From Apostichopus japonicus (taxonomy: Eukaryota; Echinodermata; Holothuroidea; Aspidochirotida; Stichopodidae), in contig NC_092575.1 of assembly GCF_037975245.1 (NCBI RefSeq), forward strand, positions 27,439,841-27,503,840: DNA of 64,000 nucleotides, in the 5' to 3' direction. Below the pieces are notes generated by a model. It made no database searches and was not told the origin of the DNA. It saw only the letters and a program-made list of their open reading frames with translations. The position numbers and the translations under genes were made by a program. Positions 1 through 13,200 of this stretch are shown piece by piece; positions within the stretch are counted from its first letter, which is position 1, and the number at the start of each line of letters is the position of its first letter.

Positions 1-105
1 GAGGAAAATAACATTTCCAAACTAAAGTTGCATTATGATGAAGTTCAAACTGCAGAGAACATTTACAGCTATTCAAACACCCCAATGGTATCAGAATTCA
101 AGGAA

Positions 106-423
106 TAATCAGCAAGATTAAGATAGTCTTAAATAAAGCTTTAAAAAGCATTCGGCCCTAATGACATTCTTCAGGGTGATGGTATAGCCCGCCGAAATAC
201 GGTTGATTGAATAAACCATTATTAAAGTTAGGAACAAGATAGGCTTTTCAACTAATAGTTTTAAAACAGTTTAGGATCAATCAGGAAGATTAAAATAGTC
301 TTAAGTAAAACTTTAACAAAAGCATTGGCCCTGATGATAGGGAACAGGGATAAGCCAGCCGAAATAAGTTTCATTGAATAAACCATAATTCCTAGGAACA
401 AGAAAATGAGATAGGGTTTCAAC
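106..423. repeat. tandem duplication, about 165 bp, two diverged copies
   Basis: Two similar blocks lie in direct order, at about 106-250 and 270-423. Both contain AGATTAA-ATAGTCTTAA, a GGCCCT-ATGA segment, a GCC(C/A)GCCGAAATA segment and a GATTGAATAAACCAT-like segment, and both end near GGNTTTCAAC. The copies differ by substitutions and small indels. They sit in the intron before the terminal exon at 641. No protein or RNA signal is visible in bases 1-640. Confidence 0.6.
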
Positions 424-640
424 TTACAGTGTGGAAAAAAATTTCTCTTCAATATAAATCTTACATTTACTGCCTCCAGAACATCCCTTTAAAATATATT
501 TCACCTCTATGTTAGGGCTCACGATTAAGATTGTATATCAAATGTTTTGTTTCATAAACACAGCTCATGTATTCAGCTACAAGGTAACAAAAAACATTCA
601 TTTATCTGTCTCTCTCTCTCTCTATTCGTTGGTTATTCAG

Positions 641-849
641 GTATCAAGTGTGGTTCAAGCAAGAAATGCAACGGACTGAATGCTTTCTCCAACCTTCAGA
701 GGCTGATGGCTGTATTTTTTGCACCATTGCTCAAGGAAGGCTGTCCAACAGAGAAACAAGAAGAGGTAGACGCCATCTTGAATAAAGTCAAGAATGGAGA
801 GATGGATGCAGGATCGATGGAAATATTACTGCAAGGATTCTTGAAATAA
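641..849 (+). CDS. terminal coding exon of an unrecognised gene
   Basis: A pyrimidine tract (CTCTCTCTCTCTATTCG, then TTATTCAG) ends in an acceptor at 639-640. The frame then stays open to TAA at 847-849, and the first two bases complete a split codon. The exon encodes about 69 residues, starting IKCGSSKKCNGLNAF and ending LLQGFLK. It has four cysteines near its start and then a mostly helical, charged stretch with the Lys/Glu-rich piece TEKQEEVDAILNKVKNG. There is no signal peptide or membrane segment. An AATAAA lies about 170 bases after the stop, as expected for a last exon. The earlier exons are outside the window. I do not recognise the family and assign no function. Confidence 0.6.
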
Positions 850-1021
850 TTGGATGAGGACACTACCATTTAGGTACTTCATTGTACTCGCATCCAATGC
901 AGTATTCTTCTTTGTTTCTGTCATGAGAGGTTCAAATATGCTCTCGCAAAAGAGAACATTTTTAATGAGAAATTCCAAAGTGGAAAGAATTGTGTGCAAT
1001 ATTTTTACTCTTTTTTTTTTA

Positions 1022-1027
1022 AATAAA
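1022..1027 (+). terminator. poly(A) signal of the left-edge gene
   Basis: A canonical AATAAA lies about 170 bases downstream of the stop codon at 847-849, followed by a T/G-rich stretch. It is the first such hexamer after the stop, so the 3' UTR would be about 200 bases. Confidence 0.5.
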
Positions 1028-1384
1028 ATGTTAATCTTGTACATTCAAAGGTGCTCTTGACATTTCTTTTTGCCATAAATAAGAAATGAAGACATATCAG
1101 TGATCTGTTTGGGGTGGGTGAGGAATCCTTGATGAGGGTGGGGGGGTGGGGAGATTAGAGAATGGAAGCAAGTGGAATTATTTGTGAGGTTTAATGAGAT
1201 GATACATCATGAGACAGTTCAAACATGTGAAGAGGAGTTGGAAAATAAGTATTTCTGGCAAGTCTCTGATTCAGTATTACCTTTGAGTGAATGACTCATC
1301 AGTATTCTATTTAATGAATATTCATATCCTGATCCTCATTAACATAACACAGATACCTTTCTCTTTTTAATGATGTAACATTCA

Positions 1385-1708
1385 GTTGATGGAAAATGTT
1401 CAAGAAGATTACTAACTGGAACAGTGAAAAGGCTATGAGTCGTGGTCTCTTAAGTCAACATATGTGGTGTTAATTGAACCCAAAATAGACATTTTATGCT
1501 GTTCAATCGTCCTGCTTTGAGATGAGTCCTGTTGGGGCGGGGGCGGGGCAACGAGGACTATGGTCAACAGTTATAACTTTAGAGCTGTATGTTCCTTGGA
1601 ACTCCATTGGAACTCATTGGAACACAAATATTCATGCCTGTAAATGTTTGAGCAGGCTGTAATAAGCTGGTACTGTATAGAGTACTGACAGTCCATATAT
1701 ATGTATGG
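1385..1708. repeat. dispersed repeat, copy 1 of a direct pair
   Basis: This block is similar to 3325-3647 in the same orientation. Shared landmarks in order are GTGAAAAGGCTA, TATGTGGTGT, TTTGAGATGAG, a G-run, CCATTNG-rich text, TTCNTGCCTGTAAA and CAGGCTGTAATAAGCTG (CAAGCTGTAATAAGCTG in the other copy). It is an unclassified repeat or an old segmental duplication. The rest of 1066-3005 shows nothing recognisable beyond AT-rich intergenic DNA. Confidence 0.55.
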
Positions 1709-3013
1709 AAGGATTAATTAATAGCAAAGACAAATGTCTCTTACTTGATGATAAATTAACAACTATTAATTACTAATGGTAACGAATTAGCAAAATGTAA
1801 AACTATTCATGAATATAACTGAAATAAATTTAATTTAAAGTTCACCTTTTATTTATTTCATCAAAGGTATTATTTATATATAGGAATAGTACTGTTATGT
1901 AATCCAGACAGTATAGGTTACAAATAAAGACACAATTTACGTAAATGATATCATTTTTTTGCACTAATCATCCTATGTGAACAATTCTGTACACTTCAGG
2001 TAGTGAGTGTAATGGTCCATAATGCCAAACTGGACAACAATGTTAAGTTACACAAAACATGGTTTCCATGGAAACTATATAAATTTGCATCAACATGTAT
2101 GTATGGACAATGAATCCCTGAGATGTTAGTGTCTTCCTTTCTAAATAGCTCAGGTTTTCATCTACATGCCAAATAAGAAAGTTTCGTCCCATTACCGAAT
2201 TTTTTTCTCTCCCACATATAAAATTTGACACCATATTGTTTCAAATCATTTGAGCAATTCTGCTAATTACTGGGTTCACCATTTGGAAATTAAATATATC
2301 GAATCGCCCTCATGTAGAATTCTGGTCTTGCTAAATCACAATGTTCAGGTGTCATAATAAGATAATATGATTGGTAAATGTATGATCCCTACTATGGACA
2401 TGTTCTGAAGTTATCACCCTCATCATTTCATAAACTTTCAAGCAACGTTCATATTGCAAGTCTTTTAGTTAAGCACATTTTAATTACTACATAGAGGTGA
2501 TAATTCTATCACTTCTGAGCCATGTTACCATTTTTAAATGGTCACAAAGAAAAACCTGTTTAAGTAATTCCGAAAAAGATGACTGAAATATTATGAACAA
2601 CATTATTATAAAGAGCAAAGAATTTATTTGCATAACGGAGGTCTAAAACCAACTGCCTCAGTCCAGAAAACTAGAAGTGTGTTTTACAAACTTTTCAGTT
2701 CACTCATATAAGTTCCTGTGAAAAATATTTTGTTACAATTTTCCAGTCAGCTTTCTGTTTTCTGTCTTAGTTATAACTAGTTTCAAGGTGTGCAAAAAAT
2801 AAACACTTAAAACATTGCTTTGCGAGGTTTTACATACAATTCAACACTTTCTCATGCATATGCATAATACATCACCTCTATCAATAAGGAATCCTACTGA
2901 AGGTAGGATAGAAGACATAGGGTATAAGGACACCACCACTCCAAATAATACATGCATGACACCAAGAAAGTTGATACAAAATGATGAAAAATATAAATCA
3001 GTACACTCTAGTA

Positions 3014-3061
3014 CTGGGGTGGGCAACCTACAGCCCGAGGGCCACATGCGGCCCGCCCCTG
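3014..3061. mobile_element. 48-bp hAT-type micro-element with 8-bp target duplication
   Basis: A 48-bp segment begins CTGGGGTGGGCAACCTACAG and ends GCGGCCCGCCCCTG. It is flanked on both sides by the identical octamer CTCTAGTA (3006-3013 and 3062-3069). An 8-bp target duplication, CAG/CTG ends and the GTGGGCAACCT motif are typical of hAT non-autonomous elements. Nothing but the two termini remains: the ends are imperfectly complementary to each other and there is almost no interior. Confidence 0.75.
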
Positions 3062-3324
3062 CTCTAGTACAATGTAGAAAACTATTTTCTTTTCCCTGAT
3101 ATTAAGAAAGTCATTCTTTGTATGTGAATTACTACTAATTGAACCCATATAAAACTTTATGTTTAATACAATATTTGATAAAACTATGATAATTTGGCAC
3201 CAATATTAGACAAGCTAAAGTAAGTCTTTCTTTATTGACAAATGTCAGAAAGATAAGAAGTGACACAGAATACCTTTCTGTTTTTACTGTTTTAAAATTA
3301 ACTTAATAGAGAGCTAATGACAGT

Positions 3325-3647
3325 GTTCAACATGATTAATACTAAATGGAAGAGTGAAAAGGCTACATCAATAAAGGGTCTTTGGAATCGACTTATGTGG
3401 TGTACAGTGAGTCCAAAATAGAAATGTTATCCTGCTTTATGGATGTATTTGAGATGAGTTTTGTGGGGGGGGGGGGGGGGGGGGGGTAGCAAGAACTAGG
3501 GCCAACAGTTATCAGTTTTATAACTTAAAGGTATGTGCCTTTGAACTCCATTAGTCACAAATATTCGTGCCTGTAAAATGTTTCAGCAAGCTGTAATAAG
3601 CTGATATTGTAAAGAGTACTTCCGGTCCACATATATGGGTTTAATTA
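3325..3647. repeat. dispersed repeat, copy 2 of a direct pair
   Basis: This is the partner of 1385-1708, about 1.94 kb away in the same orientation. It contains a run of about 20 G at 3467-3486 where the other copy has GGGGCGGGGGCGGGG, so the G-tract has expanded or been mis-assembled here. Confidence 0.55.
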
Positions 3648-3802
3648 AACACAGCATTAAAAACAATGCAATAAGTTTAGAACTGGAATATTCTGTTACT
3701 AAGCAAAGCATATATTCTATGTAAACCAATTTGCTTATGATGCTGAAATCTCTGGCATAAATATTCATAAAATACACAACAAAAACTGGCAATAAATATA
3801 TC

Positions 3803-3808
3803 TTTATT
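3803..3808 (-). terminator. candidate poly(A) signal of the NDH-2 gene
   Basis: TTTATT on the + strand reads AATAAA on the minus strand, about 450 bases beyond the NDH-2 stop codon (4257-4259). It is the first canonical hexamer I find on that strand after the stop. The position is plausible but not proven. Confidence 0.35.
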
Positions 3809-4256
3809 CTGAAAGAGTATAATAGAGATCTACCAAGGTATATAAGCCTAGAAGCAATATATCTACAGTACCAATGCTTTGTTATGTATGCAACTATTCC
3901 CCCTCCATCACCCCTGGCGTGCATCACCCCTACCGTGCCCCCCCCCCTCTCCCCAAGAAAAATGGATAGTATTAGACATCACCATCAAATGGAGACTGCA
4001 AACTAAATCACATCATTTGCCCTAATGACTTGCACTACAGGTTATGAAATAAGCTAATAGTGCACGGACACATGATGATGGGTAGAATGTATTGTCATGT
4101 ACTTCCTATCAGCACAGCATCGACTATACTTTATATTATTTGAATACACCTCAAGAATGAAATTGTTTCTCTGTGGAAATTGACCAACAGTTAAATTTAT
4201 GGCCAAAAAATACAACCTAGACCAATTCATTTTATAATGACAATACTGGGCATTAA

Positions 4257-7200
4257 CTAGAATTGGGATGTATCTCTTCCAAACAGCATGGTCTTGGTCC
4301 AGTCAAGAGGTACCTGCATCCTAAGTCTCCAACTACCCAGACGGGTCAAGTAAGCTGACCTCCAGAGTATCCATGAATTAAATCCTGGAAAATGAGACAA
4401 AAATATAACAAAGTCTATGACACACATGAAATTATTATAATAAATAAGTATATGACTTAGTTTTAATCAAGCCATCAGTAATCTTATGATGATTGAATAT
4501 TACTTGTCCATTCAGGGAACCAATACTATTCCTACCTATCGTATAATTTACAATGTGTCCTGCTATGGTGAAATCCCGTTTCATTGTTAAAGGCATTGAA
4601 GACTCGCCCCAAACCGCGTGCGGCCATCTGAAAAAGTTAACTTTCCGTTACTTGCAAGTGATGTTTTGTTCGTGTCGCTACAAAATGCAGACAGTACAGT
4701 AATGAAACAGGATACCTTGTTATCTTTAGCTGGACCTGAGATGTCCATCGTTGTATTGTTGTACACTGTGCTGTGGGTATTGACAGCAGCTGTATGTACT
4801 GCCTGTACACTAGTGTCTTATAACCGATGGTAGCAAGCTGTGTGTGTGTGTATTTTCTGGGATCGATGGTGGTGTCTAACACTTCTATTTCACCTCATTC
4901 GTAACTAGGTCACATTACAGGCATTAGACGTTTCTTTTTGCGTGAGTCTTCACACCCTTTAACTCTCAGCAGTGCCTAGAAGAGCTGGGGCAGCCATTAC
5001 TCTCCCATTAACTTCACAGTACCAAATAAAATTCCCTCAGATATGGTGCCACCACAGCACTTTCGCATTAGTGACATGAATTGTATTCGCCACTAACTAT
5101 TGGATCAATTCACCAACAGAACCCTACAATGAACAACAATACTGGAAATTTTCCAAACTCTTGGGGTTAACCGTTTCCTGCAATCCTCAGCTAACATGTC
5201 AGCCCCTTCATTATGAATGCTAAATATATGACAGACTATAACTGGAAGAAAAACTAGGCGATGGATTTCCTTTCAAATCAAAGTGGATATTTCCATAAAG
5301 TTCTGATGGTTCTCTCTCCACATTGTAATTCTTCACATTAATGTCTTAATATTTCCAGTCTTCTAGTTTTGGGTGAATGGCTTCACAGGGATGTTTTAAA
5401 TTTCGGTTGAATTTGGGACCATTTTATAATCTCCTAACCAGATAACTTGACCCCATTTTCAAATCTCCCAAGCAGATAATTTGAACTTATAGCTCTTGTT
5501 AATTTTGTTAATGGCTTCCATTTGTATATATTTCTTTCTTTTTTTCTTGACAGCATTTACATTTACCCTTCTTGTAGTGTAGCACACACAAGGACGTAAT
5601 GGTAATCTTAGGTAAGAAGATATCCTGTTTTAAAAGTTATAAAGTTAGTCAAGATATGAATATTAACTAGGAAGTTATACACAAAATTTGATGAAAACAT
5701 TTTTGGCTACAACTGAATTCGATCTGGCAGTAAACTCAGGATTACAAAGTTGATGCGATTCCTTAGGGATAGCCATCAACTACTGGCTGAATAGCTCAGT
5801 TCATAGAGTACAGAAGTTGTTCAACACTGTTAAACCATTGCTAGATATGACAGAGTTTAGCGTACCTTGTGTCTTTAAAGCAGGAGTGTCACTGACAGCC
5901 TTGTAGTCACCGACATAAGCTAGCATGCCCATGCTTTGGTATTTAAACGGCTGACTGTGATTGTCTTTACTGAGACATTCAGCTAAATACCTGCCCTGGC
6001 GTTCTGCAACCTTTGAGAAATGAAGAGGAACTTCTTAATAGTGAATGAACATATTTTAAACAAATGTCGATGAAAATGTTCTCTCTACAATCATTTTGTT
6101 GTATTCCATTTATTTCTTGTGGCTCTGTAAGTCCACAAAATGTATAGATTTATTAAGACTGCTTCAGAAACATACACAATATCAGTATAATTACAGATCA
6201 AGACATAGGCTTCACGACTGGGTTTCTTTGATCAAGTTTCAGCAAGGGTCGGCAGAGAGGGCAATTGGCAGGGTTGACTGTTAGGGTGGTCACTCCTAAG
6301 GCCTCATGTACCACCAAATCCCATCACTGAAAGAATATCGCCATTTTGTTTTTTTGTGGGCCATGCTGACATCTTTCAACTGGACGGATTTTGTCTACTG
6401 AGAACTCCTGCTTCAAAAGGTTTCCTTTTAGTAGCAATATACACCATAACTGAGTACCTTATTGCCAACACTGTATATCTTTTCCTACATTTTTACATCT
6501 GAAATAATTATATAGTAGGAAAAGCTTAACAAAAGTGCAGAAATCATGGCAAGCTGAAAAATAACTGACAAACAAGTCAAGCACAGCTAACTGAATTTTT
6601 TTCTGAATAAACAACTTTTAGGAAGACATATATATTGGTAATGGAATTCTCTACGAGTAAGCCATTTGTAGTAGTTTGTACAATGTACAAAAATCAAAAA
6701 TATCTAAACTTCATTTGAGTCACACAAATTTAGACTTTCATCTGCTAAACTGTTTCATCTTCTTTGTTCAGTCTGTCTATTTTGACTGTACTCTTTCTTC
6801 ATTGGTCCAGTTTAAGTCATTTGTCCATCTGTCTATAGACTTAATTTGTCCTTTATCTGTTTTTGTTTTTAGTTTTCACCTTTGAAGAAGATCCTGCAAG
6901 GTTGAAAAGTCAGCTAGCCATCAAACTTATCAATTTAGAAAATAACAGACACATCAACTTTGTTTAATTTGATTTTTTAATAGCAACAACACATCAGATG
7001 GTAGATATTTTCATGACAAAACAAAAAACTACATCTGACAATGTTAACTGGTGTTTGAATAACATTTATGAAGGTTAAACTGCACACATCACCACTAATC
7101 ACATAGTAAAACAAGTTACTTACTTCTCACAAAGTGAACATGTTATTTACCTGTGCTGAGCAAGGCAAACCTTCTCCTTCTATGTCTGCACAGTCTCCGA

Positions 7201-10200
7201 TGGCAAAGACATTTCCGGAAGGTTCACCTTTGACCCGTAGATTACCATCTGTAAGAATCTGGCCGGCAGGTGTTTTAGGAAAGTCTATGGACTCGACAAA
7301 TGGTCTGTGTGTGAAAAGATAAGATTTCACTAGCGAAGCACAGGTACGATGGGATAGGAATATTAATATGTAAATGTGTGGTCACATGATGTAGAAGTCA
7401 TCAAAGAGCTATGAAGAAGCAAATTATTTTGTTGTTACCGGTATCATGTGTCACAGTTCTGCTCTGGGCCTACCAGGATCATGTGTCAGGGTTGTTGGCT
7501 CTGGGCCTACCGGGATCATGTGTTAGGGTTGTCGGCTCTGGGCCTACCGAGATCATGTGTTAGGGTTGTTGGCTCTGGGCCTACTGGGATCATGTGTCAG
7601 GGTTGTCGGCTCTGGGCCTACCGGGATCATGTGTCAGGGTTGTCGGCTCTGGGCCTACCGGGATCATGTGTCAGGGATGTCAGCTCTGGGCCTACCGGGA
7701 TCATGTGTCAGGGTTGTCGGCTCTGGGCCTACCGGGATCATGTGTCAGGGTTGTCGGCTCTGGGCCTACTGGGATCATGTGTCAGGGATGTCAGCTCTGG
7801 GCCTACCGGGATCATGTGTCAGGGTTGTTGGCTTTGGGCCTACCGGGATCATGTGTCAGGGTTGTTGGCTCTGGGCCTACCGGGATCATGTGTCAGGGTT
7901 GTTGGCTCTGGGCCTACCGGGATCCTATGTTTGCCTACATAACGAGCACCCCATGTCATTCCTCTCATGACAAATTGTCTTGTTGGACAAGCAACCTTCC
8001 AATTTGTGTGACCAGATTATCAGAGAGATATCAGAACTTAAGCTTTCTTAAAAACATCCACTATGGTCTATCATTAGCATATAGTTTCTTTTAAAATACA
8101 TAGGCTAAATACAATAATCAGACCAATGGTGGGTTACGGTAGGTCCTTAATGTAAGTAGGTCTTCACACAACATCAAATGCACAACTCACCTTGGGGCCA
8201 GACCTGTAGACCAGACGACAAGACCGCAGGGAAACACAGATCCATCTTGAAGAGTCACACTGTCACTCTTGACATCTGTGACAGAAGGAGGAAGTTTGAA
8301 AATTGTGGATTTATATTAGGTGACTTTCAATCCCACCAATGTACAATGTGAAGCATATGTGATTGTCAACAACGTCGTTTGAAGTTTTTCACTGGAGACC
8401 CTATAACTTCACATTATGTAAGTAATTTAATAAAACTCCTGGCAAAATGCACATCAGGACTTCTATAACAGAACAAAGGGTAGTTTGATTTGTTAGTGTC
8501 CTATGATTCAGTGCCATGTTTTTCAAAACTGGATCTTCAGATCCCTGGTTGGTCTTCAAAAATGTTATGAGGTCTGCAAAAGCCAAATGAAATCATCAAT
8601 ATTTGACTAACATATGTATACCCTGTCACGGCACTCAGACCAGGTTTGAGAGTACCATCTTGGGCAAAGAAAACTCAAATTTCCTGACCTCGGCCCCCAG
8701 AGTGTGTGAACATTTCTTCATTGTTCTCAGTGGTCCACCAATGGGCAAAGAATGAAATCTAGGATTTTTGTTGCCATTAAATACATTAATTATGTTAAGT
8801 GATAAATGAGATTGTATACTTAGTTTTACCATCTCTATCTGGGCATTATAAATCAACTGTAATACTCACTCACCTTGATAAACTATTTTCAACATCTTCA
8901 AAATTGTTTTTCTTCCTGTTTTTTAGCAAATATTAACAGTGCCCAAATTGGTGGCAAGACTTTACGACCTTTACGGACACTGACTGTTCGTAGATAATTA
9001 AATTGCTTTGAGAGATGTTACAAGTCCTTTACACTAACTAAGTCGAGTCACCAGCCTTTTTTCTTTAATAGTCCAGTCAAGTCACAGTGTTTTCTATGTG
9101 GTAAACACTTCACAACTTTGTTTAAGTCACTTCATTTCAGTTGAGTCATAGCTAAGTTACAACACAGGTTGTTTCACTGACTTGAGAGGAAACTGTGACC
9201 TCTTCCAATACAAGATATAAAACTAGCTGAAAGGCTGAGTTCAATGAAGTGATCATGTCAAAGGTCAAGGCCTCTATTTATATTACTATATCACCATGGA
9301 GTCGAGAAAAGAACTTGAATATGTACCAATTACATTGGACTGAATGAGTTCCATCTGCCCTCTAGCTTTAATCTTTTTCTCTGCATATTGTTGTAGTTTC
9401 TGGTTGAATGCTGACAATATTTTTCTACCTTCTATCAAAGAGACCCGAACCAATAACTGTTCCTCTCTGTACAAGCGTGAGACATCCTGTAAATAGAAAA
9501 TGTTGAGACAAATGGTTCAAATCTTGTAAAAGCCAACAATTTATTTGCTCTTTTCAAATTCTCAGTCAGTTTTCTGTTCATCATGATTTGCTTATGTATA
9601 TACTGCAAAAATTAAATCAGTTACCATTGTTTGAGAGACTGTTATATGAAATCATATATGATTTTAATTGTCCATAGGTTGCGATGCTACCTAGCAACAG
9701 CATATCAATATGTTCATGATACAAGGAATAACTTATCCAGTACCACATAACAAAATGCTTTGGAAAATTGGGAACTTACTAATGTGGCAAATTTCAGCTT
9801 AAACAATATCTGTTATACGGCTTTAAATAATTTTCTGCAGTATTAATTGGTAGTTAATTGGTAATTAGCAAAACATACTGCTCATCCCAAAGTGTTATCA
9901 TTTCACAACCACTGTGTTATTCCAAAAGCAGAGTTCTAAAGCAATTAAAGCCAGGAGTTGCACTACAAACAACTATCTACACACATATTTTAACAAACGT
10001 TGTGGCTATTCGCACGGACGTAATCGTGCGAATAACATTGACTATTAGCACACATGTAACTTGACCGATCAGCACTCGTGGTTGATGTAACCAATGAACT
10101 GTCCTGATATGTGCTGGCCGGGAGGGATGAACAGGACATCGATGGACAATAACACAGCAGTGCATGACAATGGAACAGGAATTTGATAACTATGGGGATT

Positions 10201-13200
10201 TCCAGGGTTATGTTCAAAGGATATCTGCGGATACTTTTTCTATTTTTGTAATAAAGGATTCAAAAACCGTTGAAGCAGCAAACAAGGGACTAGATGAATT
10301 AAATTCATCATATTCCTTATGCATTTTAAGAAAGTTTGCAACAAATCTTTTCTGAAATATTCCAACAAAATCTTTAATTATTTCTCTAAATTTTCCCAGA
10401 ATTGATCACATCTCTGATTTCTCTCATATTTTACAGATTTGGCTATTGATTTTGAAAAAGATAACCATTTTTTGAGAATCAGCAAATTTTCATCGACCAA
10501 AATCTTGAGGGTGGGGGGCGAGGGGGGCAAATCGACCGTGCACACCCAACACTGTGGTTGGGGCCATGGTTTACCTTCCCCGCCTACTCAGTGCTTTTCT
10601 AATCACTACATGCTAACATGCCTACTTACACCTACACGTTCGTGCGAATAACAATCCTTATTGGTACGCCTTCGTGTGTAAACTCACTGTCTATAAGCAC
10701 GAGCATGTTCGTGCGAATATCGATGCTTATTGGTACGTCAACATAACAATAACGGTTGTTATTGGCACGTGCACGTGCCAATAGACACGACCTTTAACAA
10801 AACATATCAAGCACAATGGTTTGTGGTTGGGGACACAATGGAGTCATTGTGTTACACATGATAACGATACGCAAAGTCTTTGTGCCAGAAACAAAACTGA
10901 GTTAAAAGAAGTAGTCTAATTGTACAAATTTATCGGCATTGCAACAATAGATTGTGGGAAGACATGATTTCAATCTGACTTTAAACTTGGCAACAAATGA
11001 ATATCAGTCTCTGCAATTGATGTTGCACCTGTTTGACAAAGTCGTAAAGTTCAGCACCAAACTCTACCCCGGTCGGCCCCCCTCCAACGATGACGATGTG
11101 AAGTAACCTTTTCTTCTCTGAGAGAGATGTACCTGGCTGAAGCGCGAGTTCAAAGTTTGACAAAATTCTGTTTCGAATTCCTCGTGCATCGCTGACTTCC
11201 TGTTTAAAGAAAAATAAACATTAAATATACACTCTTGTATGAAAATTGACTATTAACGCATTAAAAATTATGTCTCGTGGCAATCACAACACTTCCTTCC
11301 TTGAACATTGGTGAGAACAATGTAGTGTCGTAAATAATACGCACATCATAGAAAAGTGAGTTCTCCAAAGAATGAACTTAACTTGCAAACCCACGCAAGA
11401 ATAGATTCAAATGAATTGCCCTTGGATGTATTACTTAATTTGAAATATAATTAACAGCTAACGTGATTAAACATATTAAATAAGAATAGAGACAAATGCT
11501 CTCAAATTGGCTCTTTATTTCCTGTTATTTGCAAGAGGACTTGTATCATTACATCGGTGTCACCAACAATTGTGCACCATCTGACAAACCACAAAAGAGG
11601 AAGTTTCTTAGGAAGGATTGAGAACAGGAAAAGTTACTTGCTTCCCCCAATGGTCAGGAAAGCAGTAGATTTGCTTTGGTAATAGCATAGGAATGATACT
11701 GTATTTTGCACCAGCAATCCTTCAACACCATTTGATGGAAGAGTATAACAAGGAAAGTTGAGGTAGCGGGAGGGTACATTGTAAACCAATTTGGTAATAA
11801 CATTGGGGTACACACATGATGAAAACATGTAAACTGAGCAAAAAATATAAAATAATGAGAATAAAGTATCCCAGGCCCAAAACATAAATCACACACTATA
11901 TCCATACTGTAATGATTGGATGTTTTTTTTTCACAAGTCAAAGCCATAGAAATATTAAATGCATTTGTAACAGCAACCCATGCATCAACAATAATTGATA
12001 AATTGGTATTTAAGAGAGGGAAAGTGAGGGGCATGGGAGTGGTACATTGTAACCCATTTAATTATAACATTGGGGGTACACATCATACACACACGATGAA
12101 AAGATGCAAAAAATGACAACACATTTTGAGATATTTTGCACAAGACAGCTACAGAGGAATCATAAATTTCAATGACATATATACCTTTAAGAAGAAAGCG
12201 TGTTCCTTAACCCCGGGTACATTGAATGTATTACTGACAGCACCAACACCAATCACCAGCTTATCGTATGGGACATCATAGACTTTATGATTCTTCAGAC
12301 TGCTCCTACAGGTGATAACCTTTAACAAAGAGAAAATAGTTTTAAATCATTCTACATAAAAGGCTATGTGGTAATCTTTCCCTGCAGAGGCATTGAATAT
12401 AGCAGACGACCTTGTGAATTGACAGTTGCCTTTGATATTATAATTAGGGTCGTGCCACCATTAAATGAGGTAATTCTGACAAATTGCATACAAAGAATTA
12501 TATCTCCCCCATCCTCTCCCATCCAATCCAGCCAACCAACCCTCTACCATCCCCTCCCCCACACCACCCCTTGTTGACTCCTTGGCTACATCACAGTTTT
12601 AGGGTGCCATCCCCTAGGGCATAAACTGTCTCATTATTTTATTGTCATAAAACCATAACCACTTTATCGGGAAAACCTACTTACTTGTTTTTCAATGTTT
12701 AGCCCAACAGCCTCTGCGTGATGAAAGTGTTCTGGGTTCCTGAAGCCAGTATTTCTAACTGGCTCAATAATGCTCCTAGAAAGGAAAGAGAGATAATATT
12801 TAAGTTTTTCAACTGATGAGGAGTAAAAAATACAGGAAGACTGTTTTAGTTGAAGGTGATTGATAATAATTATACAAAATAAAATATTGGTCATTTTATA
12901 TATATGATGTAGGTTCTTAACCTACATCATGCAGGATCAGTATTCACTATAAATGACAAGTTAGTTGAATGGAAAACATATGGAAAAGCTATATAAGTAT
13001 GTATGTCAAGCAGTTACCATTCCAACCAAACACTGCTTTGGTTTGAAACTGGACACAAGGAGGAAACCACACAGTGTAGGATTTGAACCAGAAAGCCCAC
13101 AGACAGTGTGATTCCTTGCCACATGAAAATTTTCAGTGTAGCATGACATTTGACCTCTATAACAAAGAACAATACATTCTTGTACACATTAAGATGGATT

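Noticed and set aside
4618-4833. 71-codon open frame with a partner at 28135-28341
   Set aside because: Both lie entirely within copies of one TTAA-flanked MITE; treated as repeat sequence.
7448-8094. Open frames of 137-166 codons on the + strand
   Set aside because: They are the three readings of the 37-bp minisatellite and lie in an NDH-2 intron; the repeating peptide follows from the unit length.
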